Source: Cloacimonetes bacterium UBA6097
GTDB taxonomy: Bacteria > Cloacimonadota > Cloacimonadia > Cloacimonadales > Cloacimonadaceae
Reading direction: 5' to 3'
DNA length: 64,000 nucleotides
NCBI GenBank assembly: GCA_002435865.1
Contig: DIWV01000007.1
Span: 515,452 to 579,451 of the forward strand
The notes under the pieces were generated by a model. It worked only from the letters and a program-made list of their open reading frames with translations. It was not told the DNA's origin and made no database searches. The translations under genes were made by a program, and so were the position numbers. Shown piece after piece: positions 35,307-43,126 of the stretch (within the stretch, counting starts at the first letter, position 1; each line of letters starts with the position of its first letter).

Positions 35307-38300
35307 CTATTTAAAAAGCAGGCACTTTTTCATCTTTTCCTTACCAGTATTTGTCTTTAACTTTATCAGGTATACCCCTGACGGCAGGTTTTGATTATTG
35401 TTTAACTTTAAATCCCAGACAAGTTTGTTATTCCCTGCGTATTTAGGAAGATTTGGAAACGAAAACACTTTTTGTCCTTTGATATTGTATATTGTTATGT
35501 CCGGTTTTCCTTCTTCAGGCAGGTAATAGTCAATTGTAGTAAACCTGGAAAAAGGATTAGGGTAGATACGGATTGTTGGTTTACTTGTATCAATTCCGGG
35601 AGTAGGATCGTATGTAATAGTAATAGGTATGGAAAGAGCATTTATCCCATTATAATAGATATCCAAAACATAGTCAGAAGCATCTTGAGGTAATTGTTCC
35701 TGTTTGCAAGAAATAGTCAGTCTGGTAGTTTCACTTTCAATCAGAGAACCCGATATAGGGCTTAGTTTTAAATAGTCCGGTGATTCGGTATTGCCTGAGA
35801 ATATCAGCATACTGTTTTCATAGAAATAATGGTATTCTGAATCTATGGTTATTATCTCAAAATCAAGTTCAATCTCGTCCAGGCTGATATCGCTTAGAAG
35901 AGTAAGTACACATCTCAAGCTGTCAGCTTCTGTTCCATTTAATTTTGACCAGATTATCGTTTTCTCAGAACCGATTGAACTAATCAGTGTAAGAGGTGAT
36001 TGTCCACTCATAGAAAAATTGGAAGCGCTCGTGACAACTATTCCTTCAGGAATTTGTATCCTGATTTGCTTTGTTAATCTATCCTGCCGGGTATTGTAAT
36101 ATGTAAGAATATACCTGTCATAATCTCCCGGAACAAAGTCATTCCGGTTACTAACCAGATAGGTACTGCCATTATCCCTTTTTTTATCATTTACATTCCT
36201 GATAACAGCTGTGTATTCAATGTACTTGCCATCAGTGCTTGAAAGAAATATAGGAGTATGTATTATCTGGTCAGGGTGGACAGTTATCTCAATAGCAGGA
36301 ATATCTGGTTCCAGGATGGCATCAGAAAAGACAGTGCCGGCAGGAAATCTTACAGCATCCAGCCAGGCACAATCTTCATTGCTGAGATTGGATGCAGAAC
36401 TCTCAAAACGCCAGCTTAAGGTGTTAAATCCCTGGCTAAGGTTAAACGAAACCTCCTGCCAATCTGATATTCCACTCCATGAATCCTGTAACTCACTATT
36501 TATATAGAATTTTAAACAACTGCCTGAGTTAACTATATCAGTTTTGTAATGGAAGATAATCATTTTAGGTTCCTGCAGATCAAATGACAGTTCTGCAGTC
36601 GAGGTCTGATTTACTGCAAGACAAGGTGTTTTCAGGCTTTGTCTTCCTTCATAGCTTTTATCTGAAATTTCCCACTGATTTCCCAAAGGAAACATCCAGG
36701 AAAATCTTTCTTCCATTCCGGATTCAAAGCTTTCCATCATTTCACCTGCAGGTATAACCATGTGATTTTCCGAATATAAGATATCAGGCACGCAAATCGA
36801 TTCAGCAAACATATCCAGACAGAACAGGGTGTTCGTTTCTGTGTCATCTTTAATCCTGATGGAGAAACTCAAAACATAAGTTGAATCAGGACTTATAGTA
36901 CTGATATTCTTTTCAGGTTGAAGGATTTGAACGCAGGAATTGTTTGATACCAGGTGACAGACAGTCTCTTTGAGTTTGGCGCTCCCGTTATTGCGAATTT
37001 CATATTGGATGACAGCTCCGTCACCGGGATTTAGCCAGTTAAATTCAGGCAGTGTCTTTACAGATATTATTTCAGGACGTGGTGATTTAACCATTATCTG
37101 GCATGGAAAAACCAAGGAATCTGCTCCGAAGTGCGTAATAATGTCATACTGTATCAACCTGTAATCAGGGCAGTACTTTGATATACTGAATTCTAAATGA
37201 GCATAATCAGATTCGTAGGAATTAATAGTTCCAAGATTATCAGTGTGTTTTGTAATAACTAAAAGAGAGTCGCTGCAGACCATTTTTACATATACATCTT
37301 CTGCCGGAACCAGAGATGAATTATAGACACGTGCTCTCAGGTCAATATCTTCTCCGCTGTTGATAATACCGTCTTCATTGTCAAAGAAAGTATAATCCGG
37401 GATTGTCAGATAGGCTTCACCGGCAGCATAGCATAAAATGGTCTTTTCGAAAACATTACAGTTGAAACCTGTACAGGTAAGCTTATAAGTCTCTCCGGTG
37501 ACAGTTGGTTTTGTCCACTGCAGACTTACAGCACCATTACTGTCTGTGAAACCGCTGGCAATGATGATATTATTACGTGTAAGACAGACCAATACGTCCT
37601 GTTTGCTTGTCTGGACAGTCAGGGAAGTCGTTCCGGGTACAATTATACTGTTAACCGTTACCACCAGACTATCAGGAAGTGCCGTCCTGAGCACCAATGA
37701 CGCATCCCCAAACAGGTTCCAGCCTAACATAAGATATTCACCTATATCGCCGTAAACATCAATCATATTGCAGGAACCGTTGTAACAAAGTCCACCCATT
37801 GTATTCTTGGTTCCGTTGACCAGCAGGTCGATAAAATGGTCCTGCGACCGCATTGGCTCTGCAACAGTCTGGGTTGGTGCGCTGGCATAAACACCAATTG
37901 CTCCGGTAGGTTCGTTCGTTAAAGGATTTTCAGCCCGCATGAAAGCTTCTGATAAGCAGGTCATGCCTTCGAATTGTCCTACGTAACAGGAAACGCATTG
38001 AATAAAAGGAAGCATGTTATCGTTGGTTAGGTTTTCCACATCCTCGATGTCGAATTCTGGCGCAAGCCAATAGGTCTCATAACCTTCGCCGGTATAAATA
38101 AGCAGCGACTTTCCGGCATTAATTGAATTAGCCAGGTCCTGCGTATCAGCTCCCCAGTTGGCAAAAACACTATCCACCTCTGAATATGTGTAGTTGAGCA
38201 ATTTTGTGCGGATATTGCGCAAATGGTCCCAATTATGTTCATCATCGTCACCCGTGATGGGCGGATTGTTTGAGCAAGCGACAGATGCTCTTGAAAGCCA

Positions 38301-39380
38301 GCTTTCGGCATGCATGCCTTGTTCATATTCCAGGGTACGGACAATCTGTGTATTTAGCTCTGCAACAGTTTCAGCAGAGAATCTTCCCACAAAAATATCT
38401 GGATAATTGTCATCACCTTCCAGCATGGCGTAGTAAGGGTCACGGGGACCGTAACTATTGCTGTCACCTGCAATCAGACTCGAGACCTGCTCAAAATCGC
38501 CCACTAATTGTACAAAGGTCAGGGTAGAATCTGTATCATACAGGTTTTGGATGAAGGATTTGATTTCCTCATGGGATTCTCCTATTGAAGAAACCGCATA
38601 GATTTGGGTGGGGATGCCTTTTTGCCTTTTCCAGTTAACATAGGGAATCATCTGGTTCATAAAGCTTCCATAACATATAACAGCCATGGAACCGACTTCT
38701 CCAATGTCTTCATACCGGGCATCAAAATTCAGGAAAAGATATTTGTAGTTGTCTATAAAGTAAGGATTTAATTTGCTTGTGGTCTTAAGTTTAGGATTTG
38801 CTCCTGTTTGACCTGTTTTGGTCAGGATTATTTTCATCTCTGTTGATGTAAATATGCTGTCTTTCTTTACCCTGAATGGTGAAATATAAAGAGTTATACC
38901 CCTGATATCCCTGTAAATGTAAGGCTTACCCAAGGATATCTTGGGATTGTTTTTATCCGGAATTTGCAGGTCAACAGCTTTGTGCTGTATCTCTGTTTCT
39001 TCAGTGATTTCCGCAGTATAATCTGCCATATCATCAATGGCAAGGTTGATTGCCAGAACAGGTGTGCCGGACTCTTCCATCCGGTATTTTTGCCATGATT
39101 TGTTTAATCGGATATTTCCGGAATCATCCCATGTATACTCTCCCGCCTGGAAATAAATCTCGATTTCATCATTACCAATCCGGGAACAGAGCAATTCCGG
39201 CTTTTCTCCTTTGAAATATACAGTGTTGGTAAATGCAGTATTACAAATTGTGATAAGCAAAACCGGTATAAAAAGTCTCAGAAAGTTGATATGGAAAAGG
39301 GGAGAAGTCCTATGACCGGATAGAACCTTACAATCGGTTTTGTCATTTCGAGCAACGCCGGAAACGAATCTGTAATTCAT
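35307..39380 (-). CDS. Gingipain-type (C25) secreted protein with C-terminal sorting domain; catalytic His position is Glu
   Basis: 1357 residues. A hydrophobic signal segment (FLRLFIPVLLITICNTAF, about 33-50) follows an unusual N-terminal stretch encoded by an interspersed repeat. The C25 peptidase-like domain spans about residues 205-600 (YGSFMNQMIPYVNWKRQKGIPTQIY, FVQLVGDFEQVS, DIFVGRFSAETV). The family's catalytic His motif (YTGHGS) reads YTGEGY with Glu432; the nucleophile region PFIQCVSCYVGQ keeps Cys at 462 and 465. Ig-like and carbohydrate-binding-like regions follow, and the end IRIYPNPFSRFTTIDYYL...GVYLIKLKT is a type A T9SS-like sorting domain. It may be an inactive or altered C25 protein. 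No other T9SS component is visible here. Confidence 0.82.
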   Translation of the reverse strand: MNYRFVSGVARNDKTDCKVLSGHRTSPLFHINFLRLFIPVLLITICNTAFTNTVYFKGEKPELLCSRIGNDEIEIYFQAGEYTWDDSGNIRLNKSWQKYRMEESGTPVLAINLAIDDMADYTAEITEETEIQHKAVDLQIPDKNNPKISLGKPYIYRDIRGITLYISPFRVKKDSIFTSTEMKIILTKTGQTGANPKLKTTSKLNPYFIDNYKYLFLNFDARYEDIGEVGSMAVICYGSFMNQMIPYVNWKRQKGIPTQIYAVSSIGESHEEIKSFIQNLYDTDSTLTFVQLVGDFEQVSSLIAGDSNSYGPRDPYYAMLEGDDNYPDIFVGRFSAETVAELNTQIVRTLEYEQGMHAESWLSRASVACSNNPPITGDDDEHNWDHLRNIRTKLLNYTYSEVDSVFANWGADTQDLANSINAGKSLLIYTGEGYETYWLAPEFDIEDVENLTNDNMLPFIQCVSCYVGQFEGMTCLSEAFMRAENPLTNEPTGAIGVYASAPTQTVAEPMRSQDHFIDLLVNGTKNTMGGLCYNGSCNMIDVYGDIGEYLMLGWNLFGDASLVLRTALPDSLVVTVNSIIVPGTTSLTVQTSKQDVLVCLTRNNIIIASGFTDSNGAVSLQWTKPTVTGETYKLTCTGFNCNVFEKTILCYAAGEAYLTIPDYTFFDNEDGIINSGEDIDLRARVYNSSLVPAEDVYVKMVCSDSLLVITKHTDNLGTINSYESDYAHLEFSISKYCPDYRLIQYDIITHFGADSLVFPCQIMVKSPRPEIISVKTLPEFNWLNPGDGAVIQYEIRNNGSAKLKETVCHLVSNNSCVQILQPEKNISTISPDSTYVLSFSIRIKDDTETNTLFCLDMFAESICVPDILYSENHMVIPAGEMMESFESGMEERFSWMFPLGNQWEISDKSYEGRQSLKTPCLAVNQTSTAELSFDLQEPKMIIFHYKTDIVNSGSCLKFYINSELQDSWSGISDWQEVSFNLSQGFNTLSWRFESSASNLSNEDCAWLDAVRFPAGTVFSDAILEPDIPAIEITVHPDQIIHTPIFLSSTDGKYIEYTAVIRNVNDKKRDNGSTYLVSNRNDFVPGDYDRYILTYYNTRQDRLTKQIRIQIPEGIVVTSASNFSMSGQSPLTLISSIGSEKTIIWSKLNGTEADSLRCVLTLLSDISLDEIELDFEIITIDSEYHYFYENSMLIFSGNTESPDYLKLSPISGSLIESETTRLTISCKQEQLPQDASDYVLDIYYNGINALSIPITITYDPTPGIDTSKPTIRIYPNPFSRFTTIDYYLPEEGKPDITIYNIKGQKVFSFPNLPKYAGNNKLVWDLKLNNNQNLPSGVYLIKLKTNTGKEKMKKCLLFK
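39341..39373. repeat. Family D interspersed repeat inside a coding N-terminus
   Basis: TGTCATTTCGAGC...GAATCTGT on the plus strand resembles a common intergenic repeat type in bacterial genomes. On the minus strand it encodes RFVSGVARNDK, part of the N-terminus of the gingipain-type protein. Confidence 0.5.
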
Positions 39381-39426
39381 ATTATCCTACCTTACAAGGA
39401 TACTTTTCCTGATAAAAAGTGCTAAA

Positions 39427-40347
39427 CTAGTCTATCTTCAGGATTTTCTTTATTAGACATGTCTTTCCTGCTATTGCTCTTAGGAAGTATACACCGGGTG
39501 ATAAAGTGTGAGATTCTGAATCTCTGCCATCCCATGTCAGCGTTATCGGAGAAGTTGCATTCCAGGTGCGGATGTGTTGTCCCTTGATGTTATGCAAGCT
39601 AATCGTAACTGATTGCTTTTGGCTGCTTTCCAGTTTTATGTTAATATTGTTGCTGAAGGGATTGGGATAACAAGTCACGTTTAGGGGAATCGGGGAAGGC
39701 AAATATTCATCGTCGTTCGGAACAATGCCATAAGTCACGCCATTTATAATACATCCGTCCAGATAAATTCCCCCGAAATCAAATCCATGGGATAAAGGAC
39801 CGAACACTTCTGCCCACAAAGATACATTGCTTGCACATAAACTATAGTAAACAACCATGACAGTCTGTCCAAATACGTTTGCCAATCCATAAGGCTGACA
39901 GGTGACTTCCCACCAATACCAATACGGCAGGAATGTAGCTCCGGGAGTAAATACCCAAAACAGGGTGTCTGCATAGGGAGGATTTAGATAGTAAAAGTCT
40001 CCATAGGACATCAGGCTGTCTCCCCGGTTGCATTCCCAAAAATGTTCAAATGTGTACATACTTGTTACATAATAGTGCATAACATTATTTATCAGGCTGT
40101 CAGCAGTTACCTGGCGGTCACAAAATGAGTAGATAGGATGATCTTCTACCAAATCTGAATACCAGCCGCTGTAGTACCATTTGTTTCCAACCTGGAGGGG
40201 ATTATAGGTATATCTGCCGGGATTGTTTGCCTTGTTTTGATAATATTGCTGTACTTCCTGCTGTGTAGGTTCCCGGAAGTAATCAGAGATGCTTACTGCC
40301 TGCAAAGCAGTACTGAGAATAAGGATAAGCATGATTAAGGCACGCAT
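39427..40347 (-). CDS. Secreted protein with C-terminal sorting domain, function unknown
   Basis: 306 residues. Signal peptide MRALIMLILILSTALQAVS, then an aromatic-rich domain (YNPLQVGNKWYYSG, WYWWEVTCQPYG) of unknown role and a C-terminal sorting domain (VTCYPNPFSNNINIKL...LSPGVYFLRAI). The 'NPLQVGNKWYY' start is seen in other secreted proteins of this kind. It lies 46 nt upstream of the gingipain-type gene on the same strand, probably the same transcript. Confidence 0.8.
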   Translation of the reverse strand: MRALIMLILILSTALQAVSISDYFREPTQQEVQQYYQNKANNPGRYTYNPLQVGNKWYYSGWYSDLVEDHPIYSFCDRQVTADSLINNVMHYYVTSMYTFEHFWECNRGDSLMSYGDFYYLNPPYADTLFWVFTPGATFLPYWYWWEVTCQPYGLANVFGQTVMVVYYSLCASNVSLWAEVFGPLSHGFDFGGIYLDGCIINGVTYGIVPNDDEYLPSPIPLNVTCYPNPFSNNINIKLESSQKQSVTISLHNIKGQHIRTWNATSPITLTWDGRDSESHTLSPGVYFLRAIAGKTCLIKKILKID

Positions 40348-40566
40348 AATTCCCTCCCATTTATAAATGGACTTCTCTCAATGAAATTATACATTACATA
40401 TTCTATGCGATAAACTTTCTGTCAATAATAAAGAAACGTCGGGATTATAGACATCATTATATCCATATTGCAGGATATTTCACGGTCTTTTCCATAATGC
40501 TTCCCTCCCTTAATTATTACTTTCTCTTTGCTTATTCACTTCAATACATCAAATATATATTGACAG

Positions 40567-40651
40567 CATATCATCAGTATATTATCTGTATCTTAGCATA
40601 CAGATGATATACAGAAAGTATACAGATGATATACTGATGATATACTGAAGT
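40567..40651. repeat. 11-bp phased inverted array IV
   Basis: The right arm has five exact-phase 11-mers from 40597 to 40651: CATACAGATGA, TATACAGAAAG, TATACAGATGA, TATACTGATGA, TATACTGAAGT. The left arm (40567-40599) holds three inverted units (CATATCATCAG, TATATTATCTG, TATCTTAGCAT). It ends 43 nt before the start at 40694. The rest of the gap (40348-40566) shows a TTGACA box on the minus strand (40420-40425) and nothing else nameable. Confidence 0.9.
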
Positions 40652-40693
40652 TATTAAGAATAAACTGAGTAACAAAAAAGGAAGGAGAAAGAA

Positions 40694-41137
40694 ATGAAAG
40701 TCAAAACAGATTTCGGTGTACAAGGCATGAGGGGTAAAATGGGAAAACTGATATTTTATAAGTTACCTAATAGCGATGTTACCATTACGAGGAGCATGCC
40801 GGTGCATTTTACGGAAGCCGCCCAGCACAATGATTACAGGTTGATTGCCCAAAACCTGAGGGATATCCAACCTTCTGTTGCATTCAAGAATGACTTTAAG
40901 GTCTATACCTCACTTTACAAAGACCTGCCCGATGCCAAAAAAAGCGTCTCAGGATGGTATAATCTCTATATTTCCATGCTCTGGACTATGCAGAAAGCGG
41001 GTATGGTTGACCTCAAAACCCTTACACGACAGCAGATTTATGATGATAACCTGCCTTGCAAAAGCGTCAAGTCCGCCGTCCAGGCAGGTCTGCTACCTGC
41101 AGTCCTGAATTACCAGTTGCTTGATAATGGGATTTAG
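40694..41137 (+). CDS. Conserved-looking small protein of unknown function
   Basis: 147 residues, no signal peptide. The N-terminus MKVKTDFGVQGMRGKMGKLIFYKLPNSDVTITRS resembles small 'GxxGKxGxxIxYK' proteins of Bacteroidetes and phages, but I cannot name the family. The C-terminus LKTLTRQQIYDDNLPCKSVKSAVQAGLLPAV recurs in a truncated second copy at 42107-42222, so this is a locally duplicated family. Strong GGAAGGAGAAAG ribosome-binding site. The 11-bp array IV ends just upstream. Confidence 0.7.
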   Translation: MKVKTDFGVQGMRGKMGKLIFYKLPNSDVTITRSMPVHFTEAAQHNDYRLIAQNLRDIQPSVAFKNDFKVYTSLYKDLPDAKKSVSGWYNLYISMLWTMQKAGMVDLKTLTRQQIYDDNLPCKSVKSAVQAGLLPAVLNYQLLDNGI

Positions 41138-41140
41138 GTT

Positions 41141-41339
41141 TAGTCCGTAAGGACGTTACTATTTAGCCCAGCACTTTGAGTGCTGGGTATGGAAAAGAGA
41201 GAAAATGAGTCCTTTAGGACGACACATTGAAAGGTAATTAATCAATATTTATGTGCCGTCCTAACGGACTCAATAATGTGTGTGTGATATCATACCCAGC
41301 ATTCAAAATGCTGGGCTAAGAAATGCCGACCTCCGGTCT
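41141..41339. mobile_element. Non-autonomous family A palindromic element (A1)
   Basis: About 200 bp. The left arm has the hairpins GTCCGTAAGGAC, AGCCCAGCAC/GTGCTGGGT and GTCCTTTAGGAC. The right arm is an inverted equivalent: GTCCTAACGGAC, ACCCAGCATT/AATGCTGGGCT and GACCTCCGGTC. About 40 nt separate them and no gene lies inside. The ends match those of the transposase-carrying copy 150 bp downstream, so it looks like a MITE or REP doublet mobilised in trans. Confidence 0.8.
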
Positions 41340-41483
41340 ATATAATCTGATCCAATGTTTAAGTATTGTCCTAATTTAAATTTGCTTGGCATGAATAAAA
41401 AATCATATGAAATATGTATTTCTTGACAAAGAATATATAAAAATAAACTATCTTATATATATAAAATCAGCTAAGAAGTTACC

Positions 41484-42105
41484 TAGTCCGTTAGGACGTA
41501 ATTATTTAGCCCAGCAATTTGATTGCTGGGTATAAAAGGCAAAAAGTTATTGAGTCCGGCAGGACGACACGAAAAAGATATATGAGGTAAAAAATGCCGC
41601 ATAGTTTCACACAGATTTTCATACATTATATGTTCGCACCCAAATCACGCTTTCCTTTACTCACGGTTGAAAAACCTGATCTCATTTTGAACTACATGTC
41701 TGGAATCTGTAAAAATTACGATTGCAAATTTTATTGCAGCCACGTCATGCCTGACCATATTCATTTATTGTTAAACATTCCCTCAAAACTATCTGTGGCT
41801 GAAATAGCCAAAATTCTCAAAGCCAATACCAGCCGTTTTCTCAATACCCATCCCGAAAGAAAATCCAGGTTTGAATGGCAGGAAGGTTATGGTGCTTTTT
41901 CCTGCTCCTATTCAATGATTGATACGGTCAAAACATATATTCAAAACCAGGAAGAACATCATAAAAAACAGAGCTTTGAAGATGAATATCGTAGTTTGAT
42001 AATAAAACATAATCTCGATGTGCCGTCCTGACGGACTCAATAATGTATATGGCATTATTACCCAGCATTAGAAATGCTGGGCTAAATAATGGCGTCCTGC
42101 GGACT
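41484..42105 (+). mobile_element. Autonomous Y1-transposase element with palindromic ends (A2)
   Basis: 622 bp. Left arm: GTCCGTTAGGAC, AGCCCAGCAA/TTGCTGGGT, GTCCGGCAGGAC. Right arm: GTCCTGACGGAC, ACCCAGCATT/AATGCTGGGCT, GTCCTGCGGAC. They flank one Y1 transposase gene whose stop codon lies inside the right arm. The element sits directly against a truncated copy of the 40694 gene family. Confidence 0.85.
41594..42031 (+). CDS. Y1 (IS200/REP-associated type) tyrosine transposase
   Basis: 145 residues. The HuH motif His55-x-His57 is in MPDHIHLLL and the single catalytic Tyr115 is in VKTYIQNQEEHH, which together define single-strand Y1 transposases of the TnpA_REP/IS200 class. Such enzymes recognise subterminal hairpins, which matches the flanking arms. 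The last residues (DVPS) and stop are encoded by the right palindromic arm. No TnpB partner is present. The gene appears intact. Confidence 0.93.
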   Translation: MPHSFTQIFIHYMFAPKSRFPLLTVEKPDLILNYMSGICKNYDCKFYCSHVMPDHIHLLLNIPSKLSVAEIAKILKANTSRFLNTHPERKSRFEWQEGYGAFSCSYSMIDTVKTYIQNQEEHHKKQSFEDEYRSLIIKHNLDVPS

Positions 42106-42106
42106 G

Positions 42107-42222
42107 AAAGATTGAATAAGCTGACCTTGCAGCAGATTTATGATAACAATCTGCCCTGCAAAAGAGTCAGAACCGCCATGGAAGCCGGGTACTTGCCCCA
42201 AGTCAAGAAATGTAGCAGTTGA
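42107..42222 (+). pseudogene. C-terminal remnant of a 40694-type gene
   Basis: Directly after the transposase element the plus strand encodes LNKLTLQQIYDNNLPCKRV and then RTAMEAGYLPQVKK before a TGA, clearly related to the C-terminus of the protein at 40694-41137 (LKTLTRQQIYDDNLPCKSV, KSAVQAGLLPAV). The two DNA sequences differ at many sites, so it is a diverged paralogue that lost its 5' part, probably when the element inserted or by a later deletion. Confidence 0.8.
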
Positions 42223-42276
42223 TTTGAAATGCTTTTAGTATCATCAATAAGCTAATACAAGGATATGTGGTAAATA

Positions 42277-42972
42277 ATGAAAAACAAAGCACTAAACAGG
42301 TTAATTAAAATGGCAATGGTATTGGTTATCCTGCCAATGATCTTAGCTGGATGTTTTGCGACCCGAACTTTCTATAGTGCTAAATACAACTCGGATGATG
42401 ACCGGGTATTTATTTATCGGGACAACACATTAGTTATCCATTGCCTTTTACCAGTTTATGAGAAAAATCTTGAATTTATAAGCTATATCGAATCCAAGGG
42501 ACTATCAGAAATCTACGTTAAAGATCTAGATTTATCAATTGAAGACAGCGATAATATAGAGATTATTCCCCAACGAAGCGATCTTACAATTGTTAGCAAT
42601 GATGGAAATGGAACATACACTTATAAGCTATTATCCAGCGATCTTCCTGATTCCATCAAAGATATCAAGTGGAGGGGATACTTTGCAAATCATTTTGTCA
42701 GTTTCCCACTTGATAAATTCGCATATAGTGATATCCCTGATTCCTGTAAAAATCTTAAAATCCGGAAAAAATCTATATGGCCTGATGATTACCGTTTTGA
42801 CCCGGAATCTATGATGTGGAGTAATACATACTATATTGGTTCAGAAAAACATTCAGATTTGTCGTTAAAATGTCACGCTGTAATAGTCAGAGACGGAAAA
42901 GAACTCATAATAGACCGCAAGATAAAAATCTCTTTTAAAAAACGGGTTGTCTTCATTCTAAACTATACATAA
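42277..42972 (+). CDS. Lipoprotein of unknown function
   Basis: 231 residues with a type II signal peptide ending in MILAGC (Cys26). The mature part is a mixed alpha/beta or all-beta sequence with no motif I recognise; an Asp-rich stretch lies at about 75-90 (KDLDLSIEDSDNIEII). It is monocistronic and flanked by repeat elements and the carboxyltransferase unit. No function can be assigned. Confidence 0.65.
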   Translation: MKNKALNRLIKMAMVLVILPMILAGCFATRTFYSAKYNSDDDRVFIYRDNTLVIHCLLPVYEKNLEFISYIESKGLSEIYVKDLDLSIEDSDNIEIIPQRSDLTIVSNDGNGTYTYKLLSSDLPDSIKDIKWRGYFANHFVSFPLDKFAYSDIPDSCKNLKIRKKSIWPDDYRFDPESMMWSNTYYIGSEKHSDLSLKCHAVIVRDGKELIIDRKIKISFKKRVVFILNYT

Positions 42973-43126
42973 TGAAATCAAGTAATGGTTCATTATTAGT
43001 ATCATGCATGCCAGGTAAATAAAACTTTTTCCCTTGACGATAAGCCAATAATTTTAAATAAAGAAACACGAGCATAAATTGGAATAAAGTATTCAGAATT
43101 ATAGAGTTTAGAGATAAGGAGACACT

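Noticed and set aside
36000..39380. A full type IX secretion system implied by sorting domains
   Set aside because: Three proteins carry the C-terminal sorting domain, but no Por/Gld/Spr component gene is in the window, so only the cargo is supported here.
40567..40651. Possible replication-origin iterons
   Set aside because: Similar arrays occur at seven unrelated positions and there is no replication initiator gene, DnaA-box cluster or plasmid gene nearby.
43034..43060. TTGACG box upstream of mmdA as a promoter
   Set aside because: The best -10 candidate (TAAATA) is only 15 nt away, so I did not list it as a feature.
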